Below are positions 46,996 through 55,666 of a stretch of DNA of 64,000 nt, piece after piece. Position 1 is the first letter of the stretch. Each line of letters starts with the position of its first letter. The position numbers and the translations under genes were made by a program. A model generated the notes under the pieces. It saw only the letters and a list, made by a program, of their open reading frames with translations. It was not told the DNA's origin and searched no databases. This stretch comes from Kaustia mangrovi (lineage in GTDB: Bacteria; Pseudomonadota; Alphaproteobacteria; Rhizobiales; Im1). The stretch covers positions 2,151,001 to 2,215,000 of the forward strand of contig NZ_CP058214.1 of assembly GCF_015482775.1 (NCBI RefSeq). The letters are read 5' to 3'.

Positions 46996-49243
46996 CACCA
47001 CCATCGCCCGAGCCTCCCCCAATGTGCGCTACGGCTCCAATGCCGGGCAGCCGCTCACCCGCCGCGACGGTCTTCTCAAGGTCACCGGGGCCGCCCGCTA
47101 TGCCGCCGACAACCACCCCGACGGCATGCTCCACGCCGTCTATGCCGCGAGCACCGTGGCGCGCGGCCGCGTCGTCCACCTCGATGTCGAGGCCGCGAAG
47201 GCCCATCCCGGCGTCGTGGAGGTGATCACGCCGGCCAACCGGCCGGCGCTGATGAAGCACCCGGACGAGAAGTCGGAGCCCTTCGGCTTTCGCATCGAGG
47301 TCCTGCAGGACGACCGCGTGCGCTACGCCAACCAGCCTGTCGCCCTGGTGATCGCCGACACGCTGGAAGCCGCGACCGAGGGTGCAAGGCTGCTCGCCCC
47401 GCGCTACGAGGCGGAGCCGCCCCGTATCGGCCTCGATGCGGAGCGCTACACGCCGGACGCGGTCGGGATCGGCACGCCGGCGGCCATCCGTCACGGCGAC
47501 ATCGACGCCGGGCTGGCCTCCGCGGCCCGCCGCATCGAGGCGAGCTACGAGACGCCGCCGCAATATCACAACGCCATGGAGCCGCACGCCATCGTGGCGC
47601 ACTGGGACGGCGACCGCCTCACGCTCGACACGCCGAACCAGGCGCCGGTCATGATGCGCGCCGGTTTTGCGGAATTCTTCGGCATTCCGGCGGAGAACGT
47701 CCTGATCCGCACACCCTTCCTCGGCGGCGGCTTCGGCTCGAAGGCGATCCTTGCCGGGCCGCAGATCCTGTGCTGCCTCGCCGCGCGGATGCTCGACCGG
47801 CCGGTCAAGCTGGTGCTCACCCGCGCCCAGATGTACGGCCCCGTCGGCCACCGCGGACAGACCCGCCAGCATCTGGATCTCGGTGTGGACGCCGACGGCC
47901 GGCTGACCGCGCTCGCCCACCACACGATTGCCGCGACCAGCAGCTTCGAGGAGTTCATCGAGCCCGCCTCCAGCGCCTCGCGGACGCTCTATGCGAGCCC
48001 CGCCATCGCCGCCACGCACGAGGCCGCGCGCAACGATATTGGCACGCCGGGCCCGATGCGCGCGCCCGGCGAGGCCACCGGCTCGGCCGCGCTGGAGGTC
48101 GCTCTGGACGAGGCGGCGGAGGCGTGCGGCATGGACCCGCTGGACTTCCGGCTGAGGAACTATGCCGAGGTCGAGCCGATCACCGGCCGGCCCTATTCCT
48201 CCAAGGCGCTGCGGGACTGCTATGCCAGGGGCGCCGAACGCTTCGGCTGGGCGGACCGGCCGCTCGCTCCCCGGCAGATGCGGGACGAGGCGGGCCTGCT
48301 CGTCGGCTGGGGCATGGGGACCGCCAGCTTCCCGGCGATCATGTTCCAGGCCGAGGCGCATGCGGTGCTGCGCGGCGACGGCACGGGCGCCATGAGGACG
48401 AGTGCGGCCGATATGGGCCAGGGCGCCTGGACGTCGCTCGCCCAGATCGCGGCCGACAGCCTGGGGCTCGACATCGACCGGGTCGACTTCCATGCCGGCT
48501 CCTCCGACCTGCCCGATGCCGGGGTCGCCGGCGGCTCGGGGCACACCGCGACGGCGGGCGCCGCCATCGACGCGGCCGGCGGCGACGCTATCGCGCGGCT
48601 CGCCGACCTCGCCACCTCGGACCCCTCCTCGCCGCTTTTCGGGGCCGGCAATGCCGGGGTCGTGGCGCGCGGCGGACGGCTCCATCGCCGCGACGACGAC
48701 AGCCGCAGCGAAAGCTATGCCGACATCCTCGCCCGTGCCGGACTCGCCGAGGTGGAAGGCAGGGGCCGGGCAAGCCGCGACCCGGCGGCCGCGGAGCAAT
48801 ACGCGATGCAGGCGCATGGCGCGGTCTTCGCGGAGGTGAAGGTCGACCCCGATCTCGGCCAGATGCGGGTCACCCGCCTGGTCGGGGCCTTCGCGGCGGG
48901 CCGGATCGTCAATCCCCGTCTCGTGCTGAGCCAGCTCTATGGCGGCATGATCTGGGGCGTCTCCTTCGCCCTGCACGAGGCCGCCATCGTCGACCGGCGC
49001 AGCGGCAGGGTGATGAATGCCGATCTCGGCGAGTATCACGTGCCGGTGAACGCCGATGTGCCCTCGCTCGACGCGCTGCTCGTTCACGAGGACGACCCCC
49101 ATGTGAACGCGCTCGGCATCAAGGGCGTCGGCGAGATCGGCATCACGGGCACCGCGGGCGCGGTGGCCAACGCCCTATGGCATGCGACCGGCACCAGGGT
49201 CCGCCGCTTCCCCGCAAGGCTGGAGGATCTGGTGGCGGGCTAG
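46988..49243 (+). CDS. paoC: Molybdenum hydroxylase Mo-cofactor subunit, PaoC-like
   Basis: This 751-residue catalytic subunit has GGGFGSKA (Mo-cofactor region), GPMRAPGEATGSAALE (the MRAPG active-site loop of aldehyde oxidases) and the C-terminal GVGEIGITGTAG with the catalytic Glu. The CO dehydrogenase motif is absent. With paoA and paoB it makes a heterotrimeric aldehyde dehydrogenase or oxidase. Maturation would need an XdhC-type chaperone, which is not in this window. The gene is followed by an 18-bp hairpin. Confidence 0.92.
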   Translation: MTDTTIARASPNVRYGSNAGQPLTRRDGLLKVTGAARYAADNHPDGMLHAVYAASTVARGRVVHLDVEAAKAHPGVVEVITPANRPALMKHPDEKSEPFGFRIEVLQDDRVRYANQPVALVIADTLEAATEGARLLAPRYEAEPPRIGLDAERYTPDAVGIGTPAAIRHGDIDAGLASAARRIEASYETPPQYHNAMEPHAIVAHWDGDRLTLDTPNQAPVMMRAGFAEFFGIPAENVLIRTPFLGGGFGSKAILAGPQILCCLAARMLDRPVKLVLTRAQMYGPVGHRGQTRQHLDLGVDADGRLTALAHHTIAATSSFEEFIEPASSASRTLYASPAIAATHEAARNDIGTPGPMRAPGEATGSAALEVALDEAAEACGMDPLDFRLRNYAEVEPITGRPYSSKALRDCYARGAERFGWADRPLAPRQMRDEAGLLVGWGMGTASFPAIMFQAEAHAVLRGDGTGAMRTSAADMGQGAWTSLAQIAADSLGLDIDRVDFHAGSSDLPDAGVAGGSGHTATAGAAIDAAGGDAIARLADLATSDPSSPLFGAGNAGVVARGGRLHRRDDDSRSESYADILARAGLAEVEGRGRASRDPAAAEQYAMQAHGAVFAEVKVDPDLGQMRVTRLVGAFAAGRIVNPRLVLSQLYGGMIWGVSFALHEAAIVDRRSGRVMNADLGEYHVPVNADVPSLDALLVHEDDPHVNALGIKGVGEIGITGTAGAVANALWHATGTRVRRFPARLEDLVAG

Positions 49244-49252
49244 ATCAAAAAG

Positions 49253-49292
49253 CTGGAGCACCGTGCGTCCGATCGGACGCACGGTGCTCCAG
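49253..49292. terminator. Strong hairpin between convergent genes
   Basis: CTGGAGCACCGTGCGTCC, a GATC loop and GGACGCACGGTGCTCCAG form a perfect 18-bp stem. On the minus strand it is followed by CTTTTTG, so it is a rho-independent terminator for the gene ending at 49346. It also lies ten bases after the paoC stop and may serve both strands. Confidence 0.8.
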
Positions 49293-49345
49293 GGCATCCC
49301 CGGCCCGGCGGGCCGGGGCAAACCGTGTCGGCGCCCCGGTCCGTC

Positions 49346-49930
49346 CTATTCCTGGACCGGCGCGTCGGGGAAATCGTGCCAGCGCTGGATCTTCCAGCCA
49401 TCCTTCCCCTTCACCAGCCAGCCCTCGTAATTGAGGCTCGAGACGGCATTGAACGTCTTGCCGTCCTTGGCATTGGTCAGCAAGCCGGCGACGCTGACAT
49501 GCGCGGTCGTGGCGGTCTGGTCGAGGAACAGGATATTCGACATCAGATGCCGGCGCATGTTGCCGGAGGTGCGGAACGTCTTCATCCGCGCCCGCCAGAA
49601 TTTGTGGAAGCCATCGCCCTTGAACGCGACGGCCTCCCCGCCCGGCACGCCGGCGACGAATACCGCATCCGGGGTGAACAGGCTGAACCACGCATCCGCC
49701 TCGCCATTGTCGTAGGCGAAGGAATAGGCATAGATCAGATTGGCGATTGCCGCCCGGTCGGCCACGTCGAAATCCGTGCTCCCGGGATTGGTGCTCGGCG
49801 CGTAATCGCGAAGCGGCGCGGCGTCGCTGGCCACCGTCGCCCCTTCCGGAAGGGCCGTCTCGGCGAACACGGCGCCGACGGGACAGGCGATAAGTTGGAC
49901 CGCAAGGCCCCAGACTGCAATGTGCCTCAT
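49346..49930 (-). CDS. Exported SnoaL/NTF2-like protein
   Basis: This 194-residue precursor has a signal peptide (MRHIAVWGLAVQLIACPVGAVFAE, cleavage after VFA). A polar linker and one NTF2-like domain follow (DRAAIANLIYAYSFAYDNGEADAWFSLFTPDAVF, then MRRHLMSNILF and EGWLVKGKDGWKI). The fold forms a pocket that can be catalytic or only bind ligand. It is a lone minus-strand gene between two molybdenum hydroxylase operons. A relation to the aldehydes they handle is possible but unsupported. Confidence 0.82.
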   Translation of the reverse strand: MRHIAVWGLAVQLIACPVGAVFAETALPEGATVASDAAPLRDYAPSTNPGSTDFDVADRAAIANLIYAYSFAYDNGEADAWFSLFTPDAVFVAGVPGGEAVAFKGDGFHKFWRARMKTFRTSGNMRRHLMSNILFLDQTATTAHVSVAGLLTNAKDGKTFNAVSSLNYEGWLVKGKDGWKIQRWHDFPDAPVQE

Positions 49931-50146
49931 ATGTCCTTCTCTCTGTGTTCTCTCTGTAGCGTACCCCTGGCGCCCCCTTTGCGCGCCACTCCCGCAGATC
50001 TGCGAGCCCCTCCTTTCGACAACTATGGCGGGTGGAAGTCAAGTCCGGCCTTGCCCGCGAGGACATCGCGGATGCGAGAACCGGTTGGTCAATCCAGGCC
50101 GTCGCTTTATAAGGGTTCGAAGGAACGGAATGACCTGGGAGAGACG

Positions 50147-51007
50147 ATGCGTTACGAGCGCCCGCAATCGATAGAGGATGCCGTTGGCCTGCTGGACGGG
50201 TCGGACGGTACGGTCGCCATTCTCGCCGGAGGCAGCGACCTCCTGGTGCGGATGAAAGGCGGCTTTGTCGAACCCGACCTGATCGTCGACATCAAGGCGA
50301 TCGGCGGACTGGACGAGATCAGGGAAACGGCGGAGGGCTTCAGCATCGGCGCGGCGGTTCCCTGCGCCGCGATGGGAGAGAATGCGGCCCTGACGAAGGC
50401 ATGGCCCGGCGTCGTCGAGGCGGCCCGCCTGATCGGCTCCAAGCAGGTCCAGGGACGCTGCACGATCGCCGGCAATCTCTGCAACGCCTCGCCGGCGGCC
50501 GACAGCGTGCCGGCACTGGTGGCCGCCGACGCCCGGGCGTCGATCGTCGGCCCGGGGGGCCGGCGCACGGTCGCTGTGGAGGCCGTGCCGACCGGACCGG
50601 GCAAGACGTCGCTGGCCAAAGGCGAGATCGTCGAGGCCATCCTGCTCGGCAAGCGCCCGCCGCGGTCGGGCGATGCCTATCTCCGTTTCATTCCCCGCAC
50701 CGAGATGGATATCGCGGTGGTCAGCGCCGGCGTGAGCCTGACGCTCGATGAGGACGGGACCGTGACATCGGCCCGCGTGGCTCTGGGCGCGGTGGCCCCG
50801 ACGGTGCTTCTGGTGGAGGAGGCGGCCGACGCCCTCATTGGCACGAAAGCGGACGCGGACACGCTGGAGGCGCTCGCGGGAGCCTGTTCGGCGGCCTGCC
50901 GGTCCATCGACGACAAGCGGGGCACAGTGGAGTTCAGAACGAAGGTTGCGGGCGTGTTGGCCAGGCGGGCCGCCGCGACCGCCTATGCGCGAGCAGGGGG
51001 AAAGTGA
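50147..51007 (+). CDS. Molybdenum hydroxylase FAD subunit (CoxM-like)
   Basis: This 286-residue FAD subunit starts MRYERPQSIEDAVGLL and has the FAD motifs ILAGGSDLLVRMK and CTIAGNLCNASPAAD. It lacks the [4Fe-4S] insertion of the PaoB-like subunit upstream. The C-terminal CO-dehydrogenase flavoprotein domain is present. The ATG follows GGGAGAG. Its stop overlaps the next start (TGATG). Gene order M-S-L matches cox-type operons. Confidence 0.92.
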   Translation: MRYERPQSIEDAVGLLDGSDGTVAILAGGSDLLVRMKGGFVEPDLIVDIKAIGGLDEIRETAEGFSIGAAVPCAAMGENAALTKAWPGVVEAARLIGSKQVQGRCTIAGNLCNASPAADSVPALVAADARASIVGPGGRRTVAVEAVPTGPGKTSLAKGEIVEAILLGKRPPRSGDAYLRFIPRTEMDIAVVSAGVSLTLDEDGTVTSARVALGAVAPTVLLVEEAADALIGTKADADTLEALAGACSAACRSIDDKRGTVEFRTKVAGVLARRAAATAYARAGGK

Positions 51008-51483
51008 TGTCTGGAAAGGCGGTTTCGACCACAATCAACGGCGATGACGTCGAGTTCCTGTGCCAGCCGGAAGAGACGCTGCTCGAGGTCTTGCGGGATC
51101 GGCTCGGCCTCACGGGAACCAAGGAGGGCTGCGGCACCGGCGATTGCGGCGCCTGCAGCGTCATCCTCGACGACCGGCTGGTGTGCTCGTGCCTGGTGCT
51201 TGGCATGGAGGCGCAGGACCGGCGCATCGAGACCATCGAGGGCATGGCGGACGGCGACACGCTGCATCCGCTGCAGCAGAAGTTCCTCGAACACGCGGCA
51301 CTGCAATGCGGCGTCTGCACGCCGGGTTTCCTGATCGCGGCGAAGGACCTGCTGGACAGGAACCCCGATCCGACGGAGGAGGAAATCCGCTTCGGGCTCG
51401 CCGGGAATCTCTGCCGCTGCACCGGTTACGACAAGATCGTGCGCGCCGTCCAGGACGCCGCAAGCGCGATGAAAGGAGCATGA
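51007..51483 (+). CDS. Molybdenum hydroxylase [2Fe-2S] subunit (CoxS-like)
   Basis: This 158-residue iron-sulfur subunit has EGCGTGDCGACSVILDD (plant-type cluster) and CGVCTPGF with CRCTGYDKI (second cluster). It carries electrons between the Mo and FAD subunits. The ATG at 51007 shares a base with the upstream stop; a GTG three bases earlier is in frame but less likely. Confidence 0.93.
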   Translation: MSGKAVSTTINGDDVEFLCQPEETLLEVLRDRLGLTGTKEGCGTGDCGACSVILDDRLVCSCLVLGMEAQDRRIETIEGMADGDTLHPLQQKFLEHAALQCGVCTPGFLIAAKDLLDRNPDPTEEEIRFGLAGNLCRCTGYDKIVRAVQDAASAMKGA

Positions 51484-51485
51484 CC

Positions 51486-53750
51486 ATGGGTTTCGATCCT
51501 GGCTACTCGGCTCGCAAGTTCACATCCGTGGGCACGCGCCCCATCCGTCCCGACGGCGTCGACAAGGTGACCGGCCGCGCGCGCTACGGCGCGGACTTCA
51601 ACATGCCCGGACAGCTCGTCGGGCAGGTTCTGCGAAGCCCCCATGCGCACGCCAAGATCAGGACGATCGACACGTCGAAGGCGGAGGCGCTGAAGGGCGT
51701 GAAAGCGGTGATCACCGCGGACGACCTGCCCGACCTCACCGATGGCGATTCCGCCATGTACGACATCCTCGACAACTGCATGGCCCGCAAGAAGGCGCTC
51801 TATGACGGCCATGCGGTCGCTGCGGTCGCCGCCATCGACGCCCGCACGGCCAGGCAGGCGCTGAAGCTCATCGAGGTCGACTACGAGGTGCTGGCGCATG
51901 TGACCGACGTCGACGAGGCGGCGAAACCCACCGCGCCCGTGCTCAACGACACCGTGTTCACCGAGGGCATCGACCCCAGGCCCGACAAGCCGTCCAACGT
52001 CGCCAAGCGCAGCCAGTACGGCCATGGCGATGTCGAGAAGGGCTTGGGGCAAGCCGATTTCGTCGTCGAACGCTCCTACAAGACCGAGCAGACGCACCAG
52101 GGATATATCGAGCCGCATGCCTGCGTGGCGAGCGTCAATTCCGACGGAACCGCCGACCTCTGGGTCTGCACGCAGGGCCATTTCGTCTACCGCCAGCACT
52201 GCGCCCAGCTCCTCGGACTGGATGTCTCCAAGCTGCGCGTCACCTCCTCGGAGATCGGCGGCGGTTTCGGCGGCAAGACCCATATCTGGGCCGAGCCGGT
52301 CGCATTGGCGCTGTCGCGCAAGGCGGGCCGGCCGGTCAAGCTCGTCATGTCGCGCGATGAGGTGTTCCGCGCCTCCGGACCGACGAGCGCGACCTCCATC
52401 GATGTCAGGATCGGTGCCCGCAAGGACGGCACGATCACCGGGGCCACGGCGACCTTGCGCTATTCCTGCGGCCCCTATTACGGCATGTGGGCCGAGCTCG
52501 GCGCCATGACCGCGTTTGCCTGCTACAACCTCGAAAACGTCGAAACGGTCGGCTACGAGGTGCTGGTCAACCGGCCGAAGACCGCGGCCTATCGCGCGCC
52601 ATCGGCCCCGATGGCGGCCTTCGCGGTGGAGAGCGCAATCGACGAGCTGGCCCATAAGGTCGGAATGGATCCCGTCGAGTTCCGGATCCTGAACGCCGCC
52701 CGGGAAGGCACCAGATCCTCCTACGGCCCGGTCTACGGCCCGATCGGCATCGGCCCGACGCTCGAAGCGGCGAAGGCCCATCCGCACATGCAAGCGCCTC
52801 TCGGCAAGAACCAGGGCCGCGGCATGGCGTGCGGCTTCTGGTTCAACTTCGGCGGCCAGACCTGTACGGATCTCAACATCGACAGCGACGGCACGGTCTC
52901 GCTCGCCGTCGGGACCGTCGATGTGGGCGGCTCGCGCGCCTCGCTGTCGCTGGTGGCGGCGGAGGAGCTCGGCATCCCCTATGAGCAGGTCAAGGCGGTG
53001 GTCGCCGACACCTCCACCCTCGGCTACAACGACATGACGGACGGGAGCCGCGGCACCTTCTCCTCCTCCATGGCGACGATCTCGGCCGCCCGCAACGCCA
53101 TCAAGGTCCTGCGCGAACGCGCTGCGGAGATGTGGGACATCCCTGTCGACGACGTGGCCTGGGAGAAGGGCCACGCCGTTGCCAAGGGCGCCAAGCACGG
53201 CAATCTCCCGTCCTTGTCGCTCAAGGAGATCGCGGCCGCGGCGGCCAATACGGGCGGACCGATCGCCGGCCACAGCGAGCTCGTCGCCGATGGCGCCGGC
53301 GTGTCCTTCGCCACCCATATCTGCGATATCGAGGTCGATCCTGAGACCGGCTCCACGAGGGTCGTGCGCTACACCGTCGTCCAGGACGCCGGAAAGGCCG
53401 TGCACCCGACCTATGTGGAGGGGCAGTATCAGGGCGGCGCCGCGCAGGGCATCGGCTGGGCGCTCAACGAGGAGTACATCTACGGCGAGGACGGGCGGCT
53501 CCAGAACCCGGGCTTCCTGGATTATCGCATCCCGGTCTGCTCGGACCTGCCGATGATCGACACGCAGATTCTCGAGATCCCCAACCCCAACCACCCCTAC
53601 GGGGTGCGCGGCGTGGGCGAGACATCCATCGTGCCGCCGCTCGCGGCGATTGCCAATGCGGTGTCGAACGCGGTGGGCGCGCGGATGACGCATGTCCCGA
53701 TGTCGCCGCCGCGCATCCTGGCGGCGCTCGAGGCGGAAAAGGCGGACTGA
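51486..53750 (+). CDS. Molybdenum hydroxylase Mo-cofactor subunit (CoxL-family, not CO dehydrogenase)
   Basis: This 754-residue catalytic subunit has GGGFGGKTHIWAEP, the active-site loop AYRAPSAPMAAFAVESAIDEL and the C-terminal GVRGVGETSIVPPL with catalytic Glu. The AYXCSFR loop of CO dehydrogenase is absent, so the substrate is another aldehyde, N-heterocycle or aromatic acyl-CoA. ATG 51486 is preferred because GGAG lies seven bases upstream; ATG 51480 is too close. Its stop overlaps the MoaD-like start. Confidence 0.92.
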   Translation: MGFDPGYSARKFTSVGTRPIRPDGVDKVTGRARYGADFNMPGQLVGQVLRSPHAHAKIRTIDTSKAEALKGVKAVITADDLPDLTDGDSAMYDILDNCMARKKALYDGHAVAAVAAIDARTARQALKLIEVDYEVLAHVTDVDEAAKPTAPVLNDTVFTEGIDPRPDKPSNVAKRSQYGHGDVEKGLGQADFVVERSYKTEQTHQGYIEPHACVASVNSDGTADLWVCTQGHFVYRQHCAQLLGLDVSKLRVTSSEIGGGFGGKTHIWAEPVALALSRKAGRPVKLVMSRDEVFRASGPTSATSIDVRIGARKDGTITGATATLRYSCGPYYGMWAELGAMTAFACYNLENVETVGYEVLVNRPKTAAYRAPSAPMAAFAVESAIDELAHKVGMDPVEFRILNAAREGTRSSYGPVYGPIGIGPTLEAAKAHPHMQAPLGKNQGRGMACGFWFNFGGQTCTDLNIDSDGTVSLAVGTVDVGGSRASLSLVAAEELGIPYEQVKAVVADTSTLGYNDMTDGSRGTFSSSMATISAARNAIKVLRERAAEMWDIPVDDVAWEKGHAVAKGAKHGNLPSLSLKEIAAAAANTGGPIAGHSELVADGAGVSFATHICDIEVDPETGSTRVVRYTVVQDAGKAVHPTYVEGQYQGGAAQGIGWALNEEYIYGEDGRLQNPGFLDYRIPVCSDLPMIDTQILEIPNPNHPYGVRGVGETSIVPPLAAIANAVSNAVGARMTHVPMSPPRILAALEAEKAD

Positions 53751-53994
53751 TGGTCGAAGTGACGCTCTGGGGGTCGCTCGGCGCGGCTGCCGGAGGCAAG
53801 AAGACGCTCGACATCGAGGCGAAGGACATCCGGGAGCTGTTCGCGAAGCTGGCCGAGCAGCATCCCGGCCTCAAGCCCCATATCGAGCGGGGCATCGCCG
53901 TCTCCATCGACGGCGTGATCTATCGCGACACCTGGTCGAAGGCGCTGCCGCAGGACGCCGAGATCTTCCTGCTGCCGCGCCTTGCCGGGGATAG
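53750..53994 (+). CDS. MoaD/ThiS-like small protein (C-terminus frameshifted)
   Basis: About 80 residues match the beta-grasp ubiquitin-like fold of MoaD (MVEVTLWGSLGAAAGGKKTLDIEA, then DAEIFLLPRLAG). MoaD proteins end in Gly-Gly, where sulfur is carried. Here the frame reads LPRLAGDRSG and runs on. If the GGGG at 53987-53990 were GGGGG, the end would be LPRLAGG and a stop at 53992-53994. So one base seems to be missing, either in nature or in the sequence. It is coupled to the hydroxylase subunit upstream and may supply sulfur for its cofactor or a tungsten/molybdenum form. Confidence 0.65.
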
Positions 53995-54065
53995 ATCCGG
54001 CGCGCTTCGCCGCTTCGCCCATGACACGCTCCCTATGGCGCTAGTAGGGCGCGGCTACCCTTTGC

Positions 54066-54098
54066 GCGGCGCATGGCGGGGTTTCCGCCATGCGCCGC
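54066..54098. terminator. Hairpin between convergent MoaD-like and receptor genes
   Basis: GCGGCGCATGGCGG, a GGTTT loop and CCGCCATGCGCCGC form a perfect 14-bp stem in the gap between convergent genes. There is no T run, so it is a likely but unproven bidirectional terminator. Confidence 0.55.
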
Positions 54099-54121
54099 CT
54101 GCCTGTCGGCCCGGGGCCGGA

Positions 54122-55639
54122 TCAGTTCTTCACCGTATCCTCGAGGAAGAAGCGGCCCAGGGGGTTCTGGTAGAAGCCCTCGATGTTCTTGCGCGAAACA
54201 TTGCGGTAGGGGCTGTAGTAGAGATCGATCCAGTTGACGTCCTCCTTGGCCATCTTCTGCAGCTCGACATACATCGCCTCGCGCTTGGCCGGATCCATCT
54301 CGACGCGCGCCTTGGCGACCAGCTCCTTGACCCTCTCGTTATTGTAGCGGGTCATGTAGTTCATGTTGGTGTCGTGGCCGAGCACGAAGGTGGTCTTCTG
54401 GTCGGGGTCGAGCACGTCGTTGGTCCAGTACATGACCGAGATGTCGTAGTCTCCCGCCACCAGCATGTCCCAGGTCTGGCTGGGGTCCATCTTCTGCAGG
54501 TTCACCGTCACGCCGGCCTGGGCAAGCTGCTGCTGCAGCAGAACGGCGATCTGCTCGTCGACCTCGTCGCCGGCATTGACCAGATAGGTCAGCGTCAGGT
54601 CGCTGGCGCCGGCATCGGCCAGCATCTGCTTGGCCTTCTCGGGATCGTAGGGCCGCTTCAGATTGTCGGCATAATGGTAGAGCGCTCCCTTGGGCACGTA
54701 GGAATACGCCACCTCTCCGATGCCGAAGGTCACCGCGTCGACGACCGCCTGCTTGTCGATGGCGTAGTCGAGCGCCTGGCGCACCTCCTTCTTGGCGAGA
54801 GCCCCGTGCTCGTGGTTGATGAGCAGATGATCCTCGCGCGTCGAGGGATCGAGATGGACGGTGAGGTTCTCGTCCTTCTGCAACTCGGCGATACGCGAGA
54901 ACGGCACGAAGATCGCGGCATCCAGCTCGCCGGCCTGCACCTTCAGCATGCGCGTGTTGTCGTCGGGGATCGAAATCCATTCGACACCGTCGAGCGACAC
55001 GCGGTCGGCCTCCCAGAATTCCGGGTTCTTGGCGAGGATCACGCGGTCGCCGCGCAGCCACTCCTCGACCATGAAGGCGCCGGAGGCGATGGGCTTCTCC
55101 GCATAGGCCTCCTCGCCCATCTCCTCCATGCCCGCCTTGGAGATGATCGAGGCGCCGGGCATGGCGAGCGAGGCGAGGAAGGGAGCCGACGCCTCCTTCA
55201 GCGTGACGACCAGGGTCTTGGGGTCGGGCGTCGCGATGTTCTCGATCACCTGATAGGAGTCGCTCCACAGCGAGCCCTCGTCGTCGCGGATGCGCGTCAG
55301 GCTGAAGGCGGCGTCCTCAGACGTGATGGGCGAGCCGTCGGAGAAGCTGGCGTCGCGCATGGTGAAGCTATAGGTCAGGCCGTCGTCGGAGATGGTCCAG
55401 CTTTCCGCCAGCCCCGGCTCCAGCTTGGTTCCGGTCTTGTCGACGCGCACCAGCACGTCATAGACGTTCGCGAACACCCAGAAATCGATGTTCTGAGCGG
55501 TCTTGATGGGATCGAAGGTCGAGGAGCCCTCGCGCCTGCCAATGGTGAGAACGCCGGCCGCCTCCGCAACGGAGGCGCCGAGCGTCAAGGCCGAGAAGGC
55601 GACGATCGCCGCCAGCCGGGTCAGTTTTCCTGTTGCCAT
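54122..55639 (-). CDS. Peptide ABC transporter substrate-binding protein (family 5)
   Basis: This 505-residue precursor has a signal peptide (residues 1-27, ending VAEA). The family 5 extracellular receptor follows: STFDPIKTAQNIDFWVFANVYD, LEPGLAESWTISDDGLTYSF and the KRPYDPEKAKQMLADAG segment. It is the last gene of the operon, 27 bases after the second ATPase. In a PipR-type locus this receptor would capture a small amide or peptide-like plant compound, which is an inference from context. Confidence 0.92.
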   Translation of the reverse strand: MATGKLTRLAAIVAFSALTLGASVAEAAGVLTIGRREGSSTFDPIKTAQNIDFWVFANVYDVLVRVDKTGTKLEPGLAESWTISDDGLTYSFTMRDASFSDGSPITSEDAAFSLTRIRDDEGSLWSDSYQVIENIATPDPKTLVVTLKEASAPFLASLAMPGASIISKAGMEEMGEEAYAEKPIASGAFMVEEWLRGDRVILAKNPEFWEADRVSLDGVEWISIPDDNTRMLKVQAGELDAAIFVPFSRIAELQKDENLTVHLDPSTREDHLLINHEHGALAKKEVRQALDYAIDKQAVVDAVTFGIGEVAYSYVPKGALYHYADNLKRPYDPEKAKQMLADAGASDLTLTYLVNAGDEVDEQIAVLLQQQLAQAGVTVNLQKMDPSQTWDMLVAGDYDISVMYWTNDVLDPDQKTTFVLGHDTNMNYMTRYNNERVKELVAKARVEMDPAKREAMYVELQKMAKEDVNWIDLYYSPYRNVSRKNIEGFYQNPLGRFFLEDTVKN

Positions 55640-55666
55640 GTCATGTTCCCCATCTTCTTGGTTTGC

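Noticed and set aside
51486..53750. The second molybdenum hydroxylase as a CO dehydrogenase
   Set aside because: The CoxL active-site loop AYXCSFR is missing; the loop here is AYRAPSAPM.
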